64,000 nt of DNA from Fusobacterium sp. FSA-380-WT-3A. Lineage in GTDB: Bacteria > Fusobacteriota > Fusobacteriia > Fusobacteriales > Fusobacteriaceae. Shown in pieces: positions 29,328 to 37,399 of this stretch. A program made the translations under genes and the position numbers. Below the pieces are notes generated by a model. The model was not told the origin of the DNA. It saw only the letters and a program-made list of their open reading frames with translations, and ran no database searches. Positions within the stretch are counted from its first letter, which is position 1; every line of letters starts with the position of its first letter. The stretch is from positions 1-64,000 of the forward strand of contig NZ_JABAFQ010000004.1 of assembly GCF_012843705.1 (NCBI RefSeq), written 5' to 3'.

Positions 29328-29823
29328 AAAAATAGTTTTTTATAAAAAGAAAATCTTTAATAAAGCCTTTGAAATTTTTTTAGAAGAGGGAATGGACAAG
29401 GTTACAGCTAGGAATATAGCCAAGATTGTGAATTGCTCAACAACTCCAATTTATAGTTACTATCAATCAATGGAAGAATTGAAGAAAGAATTGATAAATC
29501 ATCTGCTTGAGGTGATTAAAAAATATACTGATTATTCCTACACAGAAAATGAATATATAAATCAAAGTATAGGATTTTGTAGATTTGCCAAAGAAAGAAA
29601 AAAGATATTTTTATCAATTCATAGAGATAAGGAGTTTTTAGAAAATATTATTTTAAATTTTTCTAAAAAAGATGAAAATTATAATTTGGAAAATTGGTGG
29701 ATTTTTGTTTATGGATATTCGGTACTTATAGGTAATTCATATATATCTCCAGATTTAGACGAAATAAAAAATACTTTAATAACAAATCAAAATATTATTT
29801 TAAAGAAAAATGAAATTAATTGA
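29320..29823 (+). CDS. TetR-like transcriptional regulator (second)
   Basis: A 167-residue TetR-type protein with an N-terminal helix-turn-helix (about residues 10-55): GMDKVTARNIAKIVNCSTTP then IYSYYQSMEEL. The short, poorly conserved C-terminus is shorter than most TetR proteins. The ATG at 29320 follows GGAGGA (29310-29315); an upstream in-frame TTG at 29308 lies before that site and is rejected. It overlaps the RND permease gene by eight bases, so it is the last gene of the efflux operon and probably autoregulates it. Confidence 0.85.
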   Translation: MSRKIVFYKKKIFNKAFEIFLEEGMDKVTARNIAKIVNCSTTPIYSYYQSMEELKKELINHLLEVIKKYTDYSYTENEYINQSIGFCRFAKERKKIFLSIHRDKEFLENIILNFSKKDENYNLENWWIFVYGYSVLIGNSYISPDLDEIKNTLITNQNIILKKNEIN

Positions 29824-29925
29824 TTTTTTCTATTTTTTATAGTAGAATATAATTACTCTTTACAACTAATTTTTACATATTTGGGGAAATTATGAAATAT
29901 ATTTTAAAGGGGTAAGAGGAAATAT

Positions 29926-30600
29926 ATGGAATTGAAATTATTTTTTGATGAAAACACTGAGAATAAAATTATTCTTGGAGAGCTAATCGAAGATAAGTAT
30001 AAAGAAGAAAAAGTTTTTACTAAAAAATATAATAGGGAGGTATATCTATTAAAAATAGATAATACTGATTATGTTTTAAAAAAAGAAGTTTTTAAAGGAC
30101 CTTTTGCACTAAAAAATAAAATAAAAATGATGTATAAAAATATAAAAAAATTAAGAGAAAAGGGATTTGAGAATACTTATAATGTAAAAGTAATAGCAGA
30201 AGAAAAAGTACATCCATTTCTTAAAAATATATACTATGTTACTGACTATATAAAAGGAGATACCCCTAAAAGTAAAGAGGATTTTGAAGAGGTAATGCAA
30301 CTTATAGTTAAATTACATGAATTGGGACATTACCATGGGGATTGTAAACCAGAGAATTTTGTAAAGACTGAAGATGGAAAAATGGTAATGATAGATAGTA
30401 AATTTAGAAGAGCTATTTTTAGTAAGCTTGGAATGTATAAAGATGTTTTGAGATTACAAAGATTTTCAGACAATAGTTTGGATTTAAATAAATATTTTAG
30501 AAAATACAAAAGACATTTTTTATACTATATAGCTATCTTATTAATTTATAGAAGAGATATTTTTAGAAGAAAAAATGATTTTTGGAAAAAAGTATTATAA
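29926..30600 (+). CDS. RfaY/WaaY-like lipopolysaccharide core kinase
   Basis: A 224-residue protein-kinase-fold enzyme similar to LPS core heptose kinases. The nucleotide-binding half contains EVYLLKIDNTDYVLKKE. The catalytic loop reads HYHGDCKPENFV near residue 138, with the catalytic Asp and metal-binding Asn, and the DFG position is replaced by MIDSKFRR. The C-terminus is very basic (RRDIFRRK), suiting membrane association. It likely phosphorylates a core sugar of LOS/LPS. AGAGG lies just before the ATG, and a seven-codon ORF with its own GGGGAAATT site sits directly ahead (29892-29915), perhaps meaningless. A terminator follows. Confidence 0.75.
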   Translation: MELKLFFDENTENKIILGELIEDKYKEEKVFTKKYNREVYLLKIDNTDYVLKKEVFKGPFALKNKIKMMYKNIKKLREKGFENTYNVKVIAEEKVHPFLKNIYYVTDYIKGDTPKSKEDFEEVMQLIVKLHELGHYHGDCKPENFVKTEDGKMVMIDSKFRRAIFSKLGMYKDVLRLQRFSDNSLDLNKYFRKYKRHFLYYIAILLIYRRDIFRRKNDFWKKVL

Positions 30601-30614
30601 ATTGAATAAAATAA

Positions 30615-30645
30615 AAAAAGCACGATTATTTCGTGCTTTTTTTAT
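30615..30645. terminator. Bidirectional terminator between convergent genes
   Basis: AAAAGCACGA pairs with TCGTGCTTTT, with T- or A-runs on both sides. Nearly the same hairpin occurs at 54041-54066. Confidence 0.88.
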
Positions 30646-30651
30646 TAAAAT

Positions 30652-31674
30652 TTATATAAGTCCAATGGCATATTCTACAAATAATGCTACAATTACAACT
30701 AATAAAGATACAATAAATCCATGTATCATAGGAGAAGTACCAGACTTTCTCATTTCTCTAAAGCTTGTATTAAGTCCAATAGAAGCAAGAGCAGCAACCA
30801 TTAAAAATTTACTTGATTCTTTAAGAAAATTTGAAAGTGAAGAAGGAATTATTCCAAAACTATTTATAATAGCTAAACCTATAAATCCAAAAATAAACCA
30901 AGGGAAAATAGTTAAAACATATGATTTTGTTTTTACACTAGCTTCAGCATTAACATTTTCTTTTTGTTTTAAACGCATATTGATAACAGCAAAAATAATA
31001 ACAACAGGAATTATAGATAAAGTTCTAGTAAGTTTTACCATTGTAGCAAAATCTCCAGCAGCTTCACTAAAAGCATATCCAGCAGCCACAACACTAGAAG
31101 TATCATTAACAGCAGTACCAGCCCATAAACCATAGGCAATATCAGATAATCCCATCCATTTTCCAATTATAGGGAATAAAATAATCATAACCATATCGAA
31201 AATAAATGTAGCTGACATAGCATAAGCAATATCACTATCTTTTGCATCTATAACAGGAGATATAGCAGCAATAGCTGAACCACCACATATACCAGTTCCT
31301 GCTGAAATAAGATTAGAAAGTTTCCAATTTAGTCCTAATAATTTTCCAATTACATATCCTCCACCAAAACATGTAAACAAAGTAAATAACATTATAGTTA
31401 AAGACATTTTTCCAATATTAACAACAGTTCCAATACTTAAAGAAGCTCCTAATAATATAATGGCAAATTTTAAAATTTTCTTAGAAGTAAATTTTAAACC
31501 TACTTGAATTAATTCAGTTGGTTGATAAAAATGATTGATAGCCATTCCTATAAAAAGAGCAATAACTGAAGCTCCTACTAAGTGGATAGGTAATAAGTCT
31601 TCTAAATATTTAGAAACCCCTGCAATTATTAAAGAAAAAATAAATCCTGGTAATATTTTTGTGATATTTTTCAT
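30652..31674 (-). CDS. YeiH/UPF0324 family membrane protein (PSE)
   Basis: A 340-residue inner-membrane protein with about ten membrane segments, matching the UPF0324 (YeiH, putative sulfate exporter) family: LPIHLVGASVIALFIGMAIN near the N-terminus, FAIILLGASLSIGTV, LISAGTGICGGSAIAAISP, and VNDTSSVVAAGYAFS. The ATG at 31674 follows AGGAGGAA; the upstream ATGs that would lengthen it to 362 residues have no ribosome site. It is divergent from a LysR gene, the same arrangement as yeiE-yeiH in enterobacteria. The transported ion is not established. Confidence 0.9.
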   Translation of the reverse strand: MKNITKILPGFIFSLIIAGVSKYLEDLLPIHLVGASVIALFIGMAINHFYQPTELIQVGLKFTSKKILKFAIILLGASLSIGTVVNIGKMSLTIMLFTLFTCFGGGYVIGKLLGLNWKLSNLISAGTGICGGSAIAAISPVIDAKDSDIAYAMSATFIFDMVMIILFPIIGKWMGLSDIAYGLWAGTAVNDTSSVVAAGYAFSEAAGDFATMVKLTRTLSIIPVVIIFAVINMRLKQKENVNAEASVKTKSYVLTIFPWFIFGFIGLAIINSFGIIPSSLSNFLKESSKFLMVAALASIGLNTSFREMRKSGTSPMIHGFIVSLLVVIVALFVEYAIGLI

Positions 31675-31782
31675 AAGTTCCTCCTGATATTTTTTATAGA
31701 TTGATTTTAACATAGAAAAATGATAAAATCTAATAATCATTTATTATATATTGATAATAAAATTTTATTAATGGTGATGAAG

Positions 31783-32631
31783 ATGTTAGATTATAGAATG
31801 ATAACTTTTTTAAAACTATGTGAAAAAATGAATTATAGATTGACAGCAGAGGAGTTACATATGACACAGCCAGCAGTCACTCAACATATTCATTATTTAG
31901 AAGAGGAGTATAATTGTAAACTTTTTAATTATGACAAAAAGAAGTTAGAAAAGACAGAGAGTTGTCTTATATTAGAAGAGTATGCAAAATCAGCTTATTA
32001 TAATCATATAAAAATAAAGGAGATTATAAATTCTGAGAAAAAAATAAAAATAAGAATGGGAGTAACAAAAACAATAGGGGAATTTGTAATAAATGAGAAA
32101 ATAAGAAAGATGTTTGAAAATATTAATTATGATTTTTCTTTAGTAATTGATAACACAAAAAAATTATTGGAACTTTTAGAAAAAAATCAATTAGATTTTG
32201 TTTTGGTAGAGGGAATTTTTGATAAAAATAAATATGAATATGAGCTTTATAAAAAAGATGAATTTATAGGAATTTGTAGTAAAAAGCATAGATTTTTTAA
32301 TAAAGAAGTGAAGATAGAAGAATTATTTGATGAAAATATTATAATAAGAGAAAAGGGCTCTGGAACTAGAGCTATTTTAGAACAAATTTTAGAAAATAAA
32401 AATTTTTCATTGAATTCTTTTAAAAAACAAATTTCTATAAGTAATTTTTCTTTGATAGGGGAGTTTGTACAAGAAAATTTAGGGATATCTTTTGTCTATG
32501 AATCATTTACAAAAAAATATAAAGATATAGGAAGATTCTTTTTAAAAGAAAAAATAGAGAGGGAATATAATTATGTAACTTTGAAAAATACTTTTGCAAA
32601 AAATTATATAGAAATTTTTAAGAATATATAA
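31783..32631 (+). CDS. LysR-family regulator, YeiE-like
   Basis: A 282-residue LysR regulator. The N-terminal winged helix (residues 1-60) reads LTAEELHMTQPAVTQHIHYL. The co-inducer domain (about 85-280) follows, with IIIREKGSGTRAILEQIL, a sequence shared with CysB/YeiE-type LysR proteins. It likely activates the divergent yeiH-like gene through the shared 108-base intergenic region. The start at 31783 is chosen because GGTGATG precedes it; longer in-frame starts exist (31771, 31720) without ribosome sites. Confidence 0.9.
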   Translation: MLDYRMITFLKLCEKMNYRLTAEELHMTQPAVTQHIHYLEEEYNCKLFNYDKKKLEKTESCLILEEYAKSAYYNHIKIKEIINSEKKIKIRMGVTKTIGEFVINEKIRKMFENINYDFSLVIDNTKKLLELLEKNQLDFVLVEGIFDKNKYEYELYKKDEFIGICSKKHRFFNKEVKIEELFDENIIIREKGSGTRAILEQILENKNFSLNSFKKQISISNFSLIGEFVQENLGISFVYESFTKKYKDIGRFFLKEKIEREYNYVTLKNTFAKNYIEIFKNI

Positions 32632-32637
32632 ATAAAA

Positions 32638-32665
32638 AAGAGGGTTGTTATATGAACCCTCTTAT
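32638..32665. terminator. Terminator between LysR gene and the minus-strand operon
   Basis: AAGAGGGTT pairs with AACCCTCTT across an eight-base loop. The best U-run is on the minus strand (TTTTTTATT), closing the operon that ends with the 33-codon ORF. Confidence 0.75.
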
Positions 32666-32669
32666 ATGT

Positions 32670-32771
32670 TTATTTTTTCTTATTTTTTCTATTAACTCTT
32701 ATAACAAACCATACAATAATTCCTATACTAACAGGTAACATTGCAAGGTTAGCAATAGCTAAAGGACTCAT
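32670..32771 (-). CDS. Small single-pass membrane protein, 33 aa
   Basis: A 33-codon ORF with a strong Shine-Dalgarno (AAGGGGG) and well-placed ATG. The translation starts MSPLAIANLAMLPVSIGIIV, continues hydrophobic to VWFVIRV and ends NRKNKKK, a typical one-helix protein with a cytoplasmic basic tail. It lies 15 bases downstream of ung and just before a terminator. It is similar in kind to the small accessory subunits of transporters (MetS-like), but no transporter is adjacent, so the role is unknown. Confidence 0.6.
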   Translation of the reverse strand: MSPLAIANLAMLPVSIGIIVWFVIRVNRKNKKK

Positions 32772-32786
32772 AATTTACCCCCTTTT

Positions 32787-33461
32787 TTAAAGATTAGGAA
32801 TGCTCCAATCAATTTCCTTTTCTCCTAAAGATTTTAAGATTTCATTAACTTTTTTAAAGTGGCCACAACCAAAAAATCCACGGCTAGCAGAAAGAGGACT
32901 TGGATGAACTCCCTCAATTATAAAATGTTTTTTATTTGTAATAAGTTTTTTCTTAGATTTTGCATTATTTCCCCAAAGGATGAAAATCACAGGAGAATCT
33001 TTTTCGTTTAGAAGTTCAATAATTCTATCTGTAAAAATCTCCCAACCTTGTCCTTTATGAGAATTTGCTTGTCCCTCACGAACTGTTAAAACAGTATTTA
33101 TCATAAGGATACCTTGTTTAGCCCAAGAAACCAAATAACCATTATTTGGAGGTTTTATTCCCAACTCATTTTCAATCTCTTTATACATATTTTTTAATGA
33201 TGGTGGTGGAGTGATGCCAGGTTTTACAGAAAAAGCAAGTCCATGGGCTTGTCCCTCTCCATGATAGGGGTCTTGCCCTAATAATAAAACTTTTGTGTCT
33301 TTGTAACTAGAAAGTTTTAGAGCTGAAAAAATATCATTCATATTAGGATAGATAGTTTGAGTTTTATATTCATTTACTAAAAAACTTCTTAATTTTTGAT
33401 AATACTCTTTTTCAAATTCAGGTTTTAATAATTCATCCCAATCATTTCCAATATTTATCAC
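32787..33461 (-). CDS. ung: Uracil-DNA glycosylase
   Basis: A 224-residue family 1 UDG that removes uracil from DNA. Motifs: [20 protein letters not shown] with the catalytic Asp near residue 65, [23 protein letters not shown], and the C-terminal loop [20 protein letters not shown] near 185 with the catalytic histidine. The GTG at 33461 gives the usual [12 protein letters not shown] start and has AAAGGT upstream. The in-frame ATG at 33479 adds six residues but has no ribosome site. It is downstream of the radical SAM gene in a minus-strand operon. Confidence 0.95.
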   Translation of the reverse strand: MINIGNDWDELLKPEFEKEYYQKLRSFLVNEYKTQTIYPNMNDIFSALKLSSYKDTKVLLLGQDPYHGEGQAHGLAFSVKPGITPPPSLKNMYKEIENELGIKPPNNGYLVSWAKQGILMINTVLTVREGQANSHKGQGWEIFTDRIIELLNEKDSPVIFILWGNNAKSKKKLITNKKHFIIEGVHPSPLSASRGFFGCGHFKKVNEILKSLGEKEIDWSIPNL

Positions 33462-33485
33462 AAAATCACAACCTTTCATAAAATT

Positions 33486-35264
33486 TTATAGAGAAAAATC
33501 TTTTTTAGTATCTACAATATTTCCACACTCTGGAATTATTTTTTTCATTCCACAACCTAAGCAACCAAGTCTACAGTCATGTGATAATGTTTGAGCCTTA
33601 GCTCTTTCATATTCTCTTCTTAAAAATTCCTTTGAAACTCCAATATCAATAATATCCCAAGGAAGAGTTTCATCAAAACTTCTTTCTCCAAGATAATAAT
33701 CAACACTTAATCCAAGTTCATTTAAAGCTTCCATCCATAAATTGTAGTTATCTCTATAATCATCTAATTTAACACCTTTTTTGAAAGCTAATTCTATTAA
33801 ATCACCAGTTTTACTATCCCCTCTAGAGATTAATCCCTCTAATAAAGATTTTTTAGGTGGATGAATTTTTAAAGCTACACCTTTTAAACCTGTAAATAAT
33901 CCTTTTAAGAAATTATGTTTTTCTACCATTTCATCCATAGACATTTGTTTACACCATTCAAAAGGAGTATGAGGTTTTGGTACAAAGTTAGAAACACTAG
34001 CAGTAATATTTATTCTTTTATCTATACTTCTACACATTTGAGAAACTTTTTTAACAAGCTCATAAATTCCTTGTACATCTTCCATAGTTTCAAAAGGAAG
34101 TCCAATCATAAAATAGAATTTTAATGACATCCAACCAGCTCTTACAGCAGCTTCAGCAGTTGCCATAATTTCATCTTCAGTAACACCTTTATTTATAATA
34201 TCTCTCATTCTTTGACTTCCAGCTTCTGGAGCAAAAGTAAATCCTGTTCTTTTTCCTCCACTTATAATTTCAGCAACTTTAACAGAATGAGGATTCATTC
34301 TAAGAGATGGAAGAGAAACTCCAACACTATCACAAGAATATTTTGATTTTATACCACTGATAAGAGAATCAATATTTGTATAGTCACTACTACTTAAAGA
34401 AGAAAGAGAGATTTCTGAATGTCCTGTATTTTCTATTAATTTTGAAACAAGTTCTATGTTTTTTTCTAAACTTCTTTCTCTAACAGGTCTATATACAATT
34501 CCAGCTTGACAGAATCTACAACCTCTTGTACAACCTCTTTGAATTTCAGCAGTAGCTCTATCGTGAACTATTGCCATATAAGGTATAAGTTGTTCATCAT
34601 ATAAATCACATTTATTTAAATCTCTTACAATAGCTCTTTGAACTTTTTTATTTTTATCATGTAAACTAGGAATATAAATTCCTTGAAGATTAGAAAGAGC
34701 TTGTAATTTTTCAGCCTTTGTTTTTCCTTTTGTAGCCACTAAAATTCTAGCAAGTTCAGGCATATTTTCCTCGCCGTCACCAACCATTAGAAAGTCTACA
34801 AATTTTTCAAGAGGAGCTGGGTTCATAACACAAGTACCTCCAGCCATTATAAGAGGATATTCCTCTCCTCTTTCCTCTCTTCTTAAAGGAATTCCTCCAA
34901 GAGAAAGAGCATTTAACATATTTGGATAACACATTTCATAAGAAAGAGAAAATCCAACTACATCAAAATCTCTAAGCTCACTTTTAGTTTCTAGAGAAAA
35001 CATAGGGATATTATTTTTTCTCATAATATCTTCCATATCATCCATAGGCATGAAACCTCTTTCTAAATAGAAACCAGGAACTTTATTCATAAGAGTATAT
35101 AAAATTTTAATTCCTAGATTTGACATTCCAACTTCATATATATCTGGAAACACAAGACACATATTACTTGTCCATGTATCTTTGTGACAACTGTTTATTT
35201 CATTTCCAAGATATTGAGCTGGTTTTTCAACTGATAAAAGATATTTACTTATATTTACTTTCAT
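33486..35264 (-). CDS. Radical SAM protein, B12-binding type (TIGR03960-like)
   Basis: A 592-residue protein. The N-terminal B12-binding-like fold (about 30-200) contains FPDIYEVGMSNLGIKILY and AGGTCVMNPAPLE. The radical SAM core follows with the cluster motif RGCTRGCRFCQAG near residue 240, SLSSLSSSDYTNID near 290, and TFAPEAGSQRMRD near 345. A C-terminal cysteine set (GCLGCGMK) follows. This matches the uncharacterised family that in clostridia usually precedes a DUF2344 protein. No DUF2344 gene is next to it here. Instead an HD protein and a TruA-KH protein precede it and ung follows. Confidence 0.85.
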   Translation of the reverse strand: MKVNISKYLLSVEKPAQYLGNEINSCHKDTWTSNMCLVFPDIYEVGMSNLGIKILYTLMNKVPGFYLERGFMPMDDMEDIMRKNNIPMFSLETKSELRDFDVVGFSLSYEMCYPNMLNALSLGGIPLRREERGEEYPLIMAGGTCVMNPAPLEKFVDFLMVGDGEENMPELARILVATKGKTKAEKLQALSNLQGIYIPSLHDKNKKVQRAIVRDLNKCDLYDEQLIPYMAIVHDRATAEIQRGCTRGCRFCQAGIVYRPVRERSLEKNIELVSKLIENTGHSEISLSSLSSSDYTNIDSLISGIKSKYSCDSVGVSLPSLRMNPHSVKVAEIISGGKRTGFTFAPEAGSQRMRDIINKGVTEDEIMATAEAAVRAGWMSLKFYFMIGLPFETMEDVQGIYELVKKVSQMCRSIDKRINITASVSNFVPKPHTPFEWCKQMSMDEMVEKHNFLKGLFTGLKGVALKIHPPKKSLLEGLISRGDSKTGDLIELAFKKGVKLDDYRDNYNLWMEALNELGLSVDYYLGERSFDETLPWDIIDIGVSKEFLRREYERAKAQTLSHDCRLGCLGCGMKKIIPECGNIVDTKKDFSL

Positions 35265-35279
35265 TATTACCTCTTTATA

Positions 35280-35702
35280 TTATTTATCATCTAATTGTTG
35301 GAAAATTTTCATATTTTCATCATAATATTTATCGTGATGATGTTTTGCTAATATCCCAACATTTAAGTTTATATTTTTTAATTTTTCGTAGGAGAGGTTA
35401 GGATGATTCTCTAGCTCCTTATCTCCTACTAAAACTTTTTTTATTCTTTTAAATAAAGAAAAATTTTTCTTTCCACAATCGTGAAGAAGAGCAAGTTTTT
35501 GATAATCTTTATTATTTCTTAATATTTCATTTTTTAAAATTAATTTGAGTAAATTAAAAGAGTGAATTTTTTCATACCTACTCATTTTGTTAAAAATTTC
35601 AAACTCTTCTGAAGTTAAAATTTCTTTTACTAAAAGATTATTTTTTTCATCATATTTGCAAAATAAGTATGTATAAACTTGCTTCACTCTAGATAAAATC
35701 AT
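35280..35702 (-). CDS. Small HD-domain protein
   Basis: A 140-residue protein with an HD-type metal site: histidine in RYEKIHSFNL near residue 48, HD in KLALLHDCGKKN near 75, and later histidines in ENHPNL and LAKHHHDKYYD near 100 and 118. This layout fits a small HD phosphohydrolase, though the domain is short. Its start overlaps the end of the TruA-KH gene by 14 bases, and the radical SAM gene follows 15 bases later, so the three are tightly coupled. The substrate is unknown. Confidence 0.75.
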   Translation of the reverse strand: MILSRVKQVYTYLFCKYDEKNNLLVKEILTSEEFEIFNKMSRYEKIHSFNLLKLILKNEILRNNKDYQKLALLHDCGKKNFSLFKRIKKVLVGDKELENHPNLSYEKLKNINLNVGILAKHHHDKYYDENMKIFQQLDDK

Positions 35703-36546
35703 ATTCCCTCACAATAACATTTCCAAGAGATTTTTTTAATTTTTTGATATTAGAACCATTTTTACCTATAACTTCACCTTTTTTAGAAGGATTAACATAT
35801 AGAAGATAAGTATCTCCTAAAGAATTTTTTTCAATCTTTTCTACATTATCAATTTTTAAATCATCAACTTCTGTAAAAATATTATTTAATAATTCATCTT
35901 CTAAAATTATACTGTGAAGTTTTAGATATTTTCCAGGTAGTGGAGTTTTGTCTCCTGTAAGAATAAACCCACTTGTTATTCTAACCTGTTTTGGCATAAA
36001 TGAATCTCCTAAAAAAATAAGTTGCCCATTTTCATAAGTAATCTCCACAGTTCTAATGTGTTCTTTAAGATTTTCCCCTTTAGAATCAGTAAATATACTT
36101 ACATCATAAGTACCACTGTATTCACTACAAAGATTTTTAATCTCCTCTTCAGAACGAGTTATTAATTTTTTAGGATATTGATATATATATTTTCGTTGTT
36201 TTACATAATCAGGGAAAACGAGATTTGGAAAAGTTTTTCGATAACGAGTTATTTTCATTTCCCCCTTAGCTAAGTTGTTGAATTCAGATATTATTTTCTG
36301 AATATCTCTGCTGAAAGTACTACTAACATAAAGACAATTACTTCCGGAAACTTTAGCATCTGTCCTTCCTCCTTGTTGGATACCTTTAGCCCATGTAAAG
36401 CCTAAAGAGTTCATAAGATTTTTAAACTGACCTTTTACACTTTTTTTATTTGTAACTTCATCAAAAGAGTCGAAATACTTCCCTTGATAAAAAATATCAA
36501 ATATATAACCGATTTTATTAGTTTTTTCTAAAGCTCTTATATCCAT
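35689..36546 (-). CDS. TruA-like pseudouridine synthase fused to a KH domain
   Basis: A 285-residue protein. Residues 1-220 align by eye with TruA: VKGQFKNLMNSLG, the catalytic-aspartate motif GGRTDAKVSGSNCLYV (TruA has GRTDAGVH), RKYIYQYP with the conserved tyrosine, and FMPKQVRITSGFIL (TruA FVHHMVRN). Residues about 225-285 form a KH fold with the GxxG loop VIGKNGSNIKKLKKSLG. So an RNA-modifying domain carries an extra RNA-binding domain. The G-to-K and H-to-S changes after the catalytic Asp are unusual. ATG 36546 is chosen because it gives the MDIRAL start; an upstream ATG at 36609 adds 21 residues with no ribosome site. Confidence 0.78.
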   Translation of the reverse strand: MDIRALEKTNKIGYIFDIFYQGKYFDSFDEVTNKKSVKGQFKNLMNSLGFTWAKGIQQGGRTDAKVSGSNCLYVSSTFSRDIQKIISEFNNLAKGEMKITRYRKTFPNLVFPDYVKQRKYIYQYPKKLITRSEEEIKNLCSEYSGTYDVSIFTDSKGENLKEHIRTVEITYENGQLIFLGDSFMPKQVRITSGFILTGDKTPLPGKYLKLHSIILEDELLNNIFTEVDDLKIDNVEKIEKNSLGDTYLLYVNPSKKGEVIGKNGSNIKKLKKSLGNVIVREYDFI

Positions 36547-36613
36547 ATTTCTCTCTTTCAAAATAAAATACACATGCATTAAATTATAGCATAAAATCTT
36601 TGATTTCACAAGA

Positions 36614-37264
36614 TTATTTATACCATTTTTGTTTCAAAATTGTTCCTTTATTAGAGTATTGAATCTCTTTTTCTATTTCTCCCTCTTGATTAAATTCTTT
36701 CCATATACCAGTCTTTTTATGCTTAGTAAGATTTCCAACCTCTTTAATTTTTCCATTGTTCCAATAGACAATATATCTTCCAGTACCATCTATAATTTCA
36801 CTTGTATCAAAAAGAAGTCCATTTTTGTTATACCACTCAATATTTCCATCTAATTTTCCATCTTTAAAGGGAAAAATAGAACGGATATTTCCATTAGGAT
36901 AATATGTAATTTGGTCGCCTACTTGTTTTCCAGCTAAGAAATATTTTCTCATTCCAATATTTCCATCATCTCCAAACCAAATTTGAGCTCCATCAAGAAG
37001 TCCATTTTTATATTCTTCAAAATATAGAAGGTGACCTATATATCTACTTGTAAAGACTCCAGTAAAAGGAGTAGTTTCTCCAGCTACATAAGCTAATTTT
37101 CCCTTATAAACTTTTTTTTCAATATTCACTTCTCTTAAGGATTTATTTAATTCTTTTTCAGATTGTAAAACAATTTCTGTATTTGTTTTTAGATTATTTA
37201 CTCTATTAGTAGATGTACATCCTACAACTAATGAAAGGATAATTAAAAGTAAAAATTTTTTCAT
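36614..37264 (-). CDS. MORN-repeat lipoprotein (YwqK-like)
   Basis: A 216-residue lipoprotein with a lipobox VVGC (cysteine near residue 16) and four or more MORN_2-type repeats (about 55-205), seen as EYKNGLLDGAQIWFGDDGN, YYPNGNIRSIF, WYNKNGLL, YWNNGKIKEVG and EFNQEGEIEKEI. Proteins like this are common in fusobacteria. The role is unknown, perhaps cell-envelope binding. It starts the minus-strand block and is divergent from mutL over about 135 bases. Confidence 0.85.
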   Translation of the reverse strand: MKKFLLLIILSLVVGCTSTNRVNNLKTNTEIVLQSEKELNKSLREVNIEKKVYKGKLAYVAGETTPFTGVFTSRYIGHLLYFEEYKNGLLDGAQIWFGDDGNIGMRKYFLAGKQVGDQITYYPNGNIRSIFPFKDGKLDGNIEWYNKNGLLFDTSEIIDGTGRYIVYWNNGKIKEVGNLTKHKKTGIWKEFNQEGEIEKEIQYSNKGTILKQKWYK

Positions 37265-37399
37265 AAAATCTCCCTATACTTTAATATTTTTAGAATATTA
37301 TAACATAAAATTTAGAAAAATAAAAAAATAATATAGAAAAATTTCTGTATATGAAGTATAATTTGATATCACTAGAATTCTTTTATAGGAGGTAAAAAA

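Noticed and set aside
30575-31135. 186-codon plus-strand ORF
   Set aside because: It lies antisense to the yeiH-like gene, has a low-quality composition and no ribosome site.
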